Source of the DNA: Asterella californica
Taxonomy: Eukaryota; Streptophyta; Marchantiopsida; Marchantiales; Aytoniaceae
DNA: 64,000 nt
Direction: 5' to 3'
NCBI GenBank assembly: GCA_036924285.1
Contig: JAYKYS010000002.1
Span: forward strand, 42,671,501 to 42,735,500
In this document: piece after piece, positions 62,499 to 64,000 of the stretch
How the letters are laid out: each line of letters starts with the position of its first letter
Numbering within the stretch: the first letter of the stretch is position 1
Position numbers and translations under genes: made by a program
Notes under the pieces: model-generated
Databases searched by the model: none
What the model saw: the letters and a program-made list of their open reading frames with translations, nothing else
Told to the model about the DNA's origin: nothing

Positions 62499-63935
62499 AT
62501 GCATCCGTGAGCATTGGTGTTACCAGCGGCAGAATTGATCGAGGCCTCACCCTCCATCGAGGAGTTGGGTCTCAACTTCTTTCTATCGAACTGGAACCTT
62601 GCCGACCAGGGTCTTCTGAAGGAGGTTTGGACAGCATTACCGCCACGCAACCGTGTACCTGCGAAGGCAGGAGCAGCTCGTGGAAGACCATCTTCCTAGA
62701 CCGAGGATTGGTGGCGCATGGTCTTTCACAAGTCAGAAGAGGAGCACCAAGGTTATTGATACGAGAAGAAGATCTCACCCATAATCTCAAGACAGTGGCA
62801 CTTGCCTGGGAGCACCACTCTCTTCCTGGAAGAAAGGCAGGGGAGAAACGGGTGGAAGATCAAATCTTACCGAGAGCCGAAGAAGCGACTTCTGACGAAA
62901 CTATTTCTGCATCTCTTTCCCAAAGAGAAAGCGCAGAAGACAAGATATCTTGGAGATCAGGACGTAGCGTTCTTGGAAGCAGTGTGTGCCGGGAAGAGTG
63001 TCAACTGGGGGGCATACATTCACGCCTACGTGCAGACAGAGCTGGCATACTTAGGTACTCCAGCAGGAGGACATCTCACTCCATTCTTCTGTTACTTGTA
63101 CGTGGCCAAGGGAGATCTCACGGAAGATCAGCTGGCAAGGTACATGCCAACAGGAAAGCACGAGGAGAAGGAGGAGAGCTCGGGAGAAGACGACCGAGCA
63201 GCAGCAATGACTCCCCCGTCCACCTTGATGCCGCAGACAAGACCCGGTACTCATCAGAAGACGCTTCTGATGAGAGAAGACGACTCTAGTGGGTCGGAAG
63301 ACGCCACACCTCCAAGGAAGATGGGTCCTAGAAGTGTACCTAAGAAGCCCACCTCCCTCATTTATTCGGGATCAGAGTCTGACTCACCGGAGGAGTTCTT
63401 GAGTACCCGACCAGAACAGAAGACCGCTTCTGTCACACTAGGGGGGAGTCTTCCGAAGACTCCAGAAGACGACGGATGGATGGGTACTCCTACTGCGAAG
63501 CGAGGAAGCGCAGTAAAGAGGACCGCTTCTACCCCAGGGAGGGATCTTCCACCTCAGAAGACGAGAAGAGTGACTTCTCCCCTTGTGCAGAAGCAGAAGA
63601 CGACAACAGCAGACGAGGCATCCTTACCTCTAAGGAAGAAGGAAGGCACCTCCGATCGGATTGTGGAGATGATCTTGTCTTCTGCAGGAAGAAGACTGGA
63701 AGAGTTAAGTGCCTTCTTCCACTCAGAGATCCAGCCAGCTATTGAGTTGCTAGAGAAGAGAGTGAAGGCTCAAGAGAAGCCCTTTCAACCTGGATTAAGT
63801 CTACGTTTCCTGATATAGCAAGAAGAGGACCAGAAGAAGGCAGAAGCACTGGAAGCTGACCTTCACATCACGGAGAAGCTCGCAGCAAAGTTCAAGGAAG
63901 AAGCAGCCGCTTCTACCAAGGAGTTGGTGCTGTAA
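62499..63935 (+). pseudogene. Element E gag-like protein, four premature stops
   Basis: One frame runs from ATG 62499 to TAA 63933-63935 with in-frame stops at 62508 (TGA), 62697 (TAG), 62757 (TGA) and 63816 (TAG), all explainable as C-to-T. The first half has LIEASPSIEELGLNFFLSNW, then TRYLGDQDVAFLEAVCAGKS and NWGAYIHAYVQTELAYLG, a helical layout that recalls the putative plant transposon protein domain found in plant retroelements (inference). The middle is Ser/Pro/Lys-rich and disordered, with repeated TPP, SGSE and KTPEDD-like words. The C-terminus is a coiled coil (ITEKLAAKFKEEAAASTKEL). It probably acts as the element's structural protein; no zinc knuckle was seen. Confidence 0.55.
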
Positions 63936-64000
63936 CGACCTATGTTACACACAAGAAGTTTGTCTATTAGTAAGGTGTTTAGTTCTAACTAAGTGTTGAG

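Larger units (their letters stand above)
60487..64000 (+). mobile_element. Second LTR-type element (E), 5' part, inserted in copy B
   Basis: At 60487 copy B stops and TGTGGTGCCCACAAATTAC begins, a TG start suited to an LTR. A likely LTR end is the TGTGGGCA at about 62418-62425, whose GTGGGCA matches the inverted start; this would make the LTR about 1.94 kb. The interior then carries a gag-like frame from 62499. The right end and any 3' LTR are outside the window, so the LTR call rests on one end and is tentative. Confidence 0.5.

Noticed and set aside
62507..63289. 260-codon plus-strand frame
   Set aside because: It overlaps the element E gag-like frame, which has better protein character, plausible domains and explainable stops.

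Overview
The window reads as nuclear DNA of a land plant. The two recognisable host genes are plant type: chloroplast NADPH-thioredoxin reductase C (NTRC), with an intron-split coding region and a transit-peptide-like N-terminus, and a phi-class glutathione S-transferase with one intron. No rRNA, tRNA, CRISPR or bacterial operon structure was seen. A non-flowering lineage such as a bryophyte would fit the style of the Ty3/Gypsy elements, but that is only an impression.

Layout. 1-3.3 kb: 5' half of an NTRC gene on the minus strand, running off the left edge. 4.5-6.6 kb: decayed hAT-type transposase with a TTF-like zinc finger. 7-11.4 kb: copy A of a Ty3/Gypsy family (minus strand). 11.4-18.6 kb: no recognisable gene. 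18.6-19.2 kb: retroelement C-terminal remnant. 23.8-24.7 kb: phi GST. 25.2-25.7 kb: long imperfect inverted repeat. 26-31.4 kb: AT-rich, gene-free. 31.4-32.2 kb: 489-bp tandem repeat. 32.28-34.14 kb: solo LTR of the Gypsy family. 34.4-43.8 kb: a decayed HUH-endonuclease (Rep-like) gene split by an 8.4-kb composite of three LTRs around a gag-only interior (copy C). 44-55 kb: AT-rich desert with a MITE-like element, tandem repeats, a short LINE-like RT scrap and one GC-rich island. 55.7-60.5 kb: two truncated relatives (D and B). 60.5-64 kb: the 5' part of a different LTR-type element (E) inserted in B, running off the right edge.

How it fits together. Apart from NTRC and GST the window is a graveyard of nested elements. 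The main Gypsy family has LTRs ending TGTCGTGTCG/CGACACGACA, four degenerate ~180-bp repeats and one to three 157-bp repeats in U3, a gag with a zinc knuckle, and a second ORF (protease-RT) whose ATG overlaps the gag stop as ATGA. Most premature stops can be explained as C-to-T changes, as expected from methylated, silenced DNA.

The most unusual locus is the Rep-like gene at 34.4/43.8 kb. Its motifs (His-Leu-His; Tyr-x-x-Lys) lie left of the insertion, its C-terminal part lies right of it, and the frame is continuous across a 4-bp target duplication (ACGC). Both outer ends of the inserted composite are U3 ends, which a normal single-element integration does not give.
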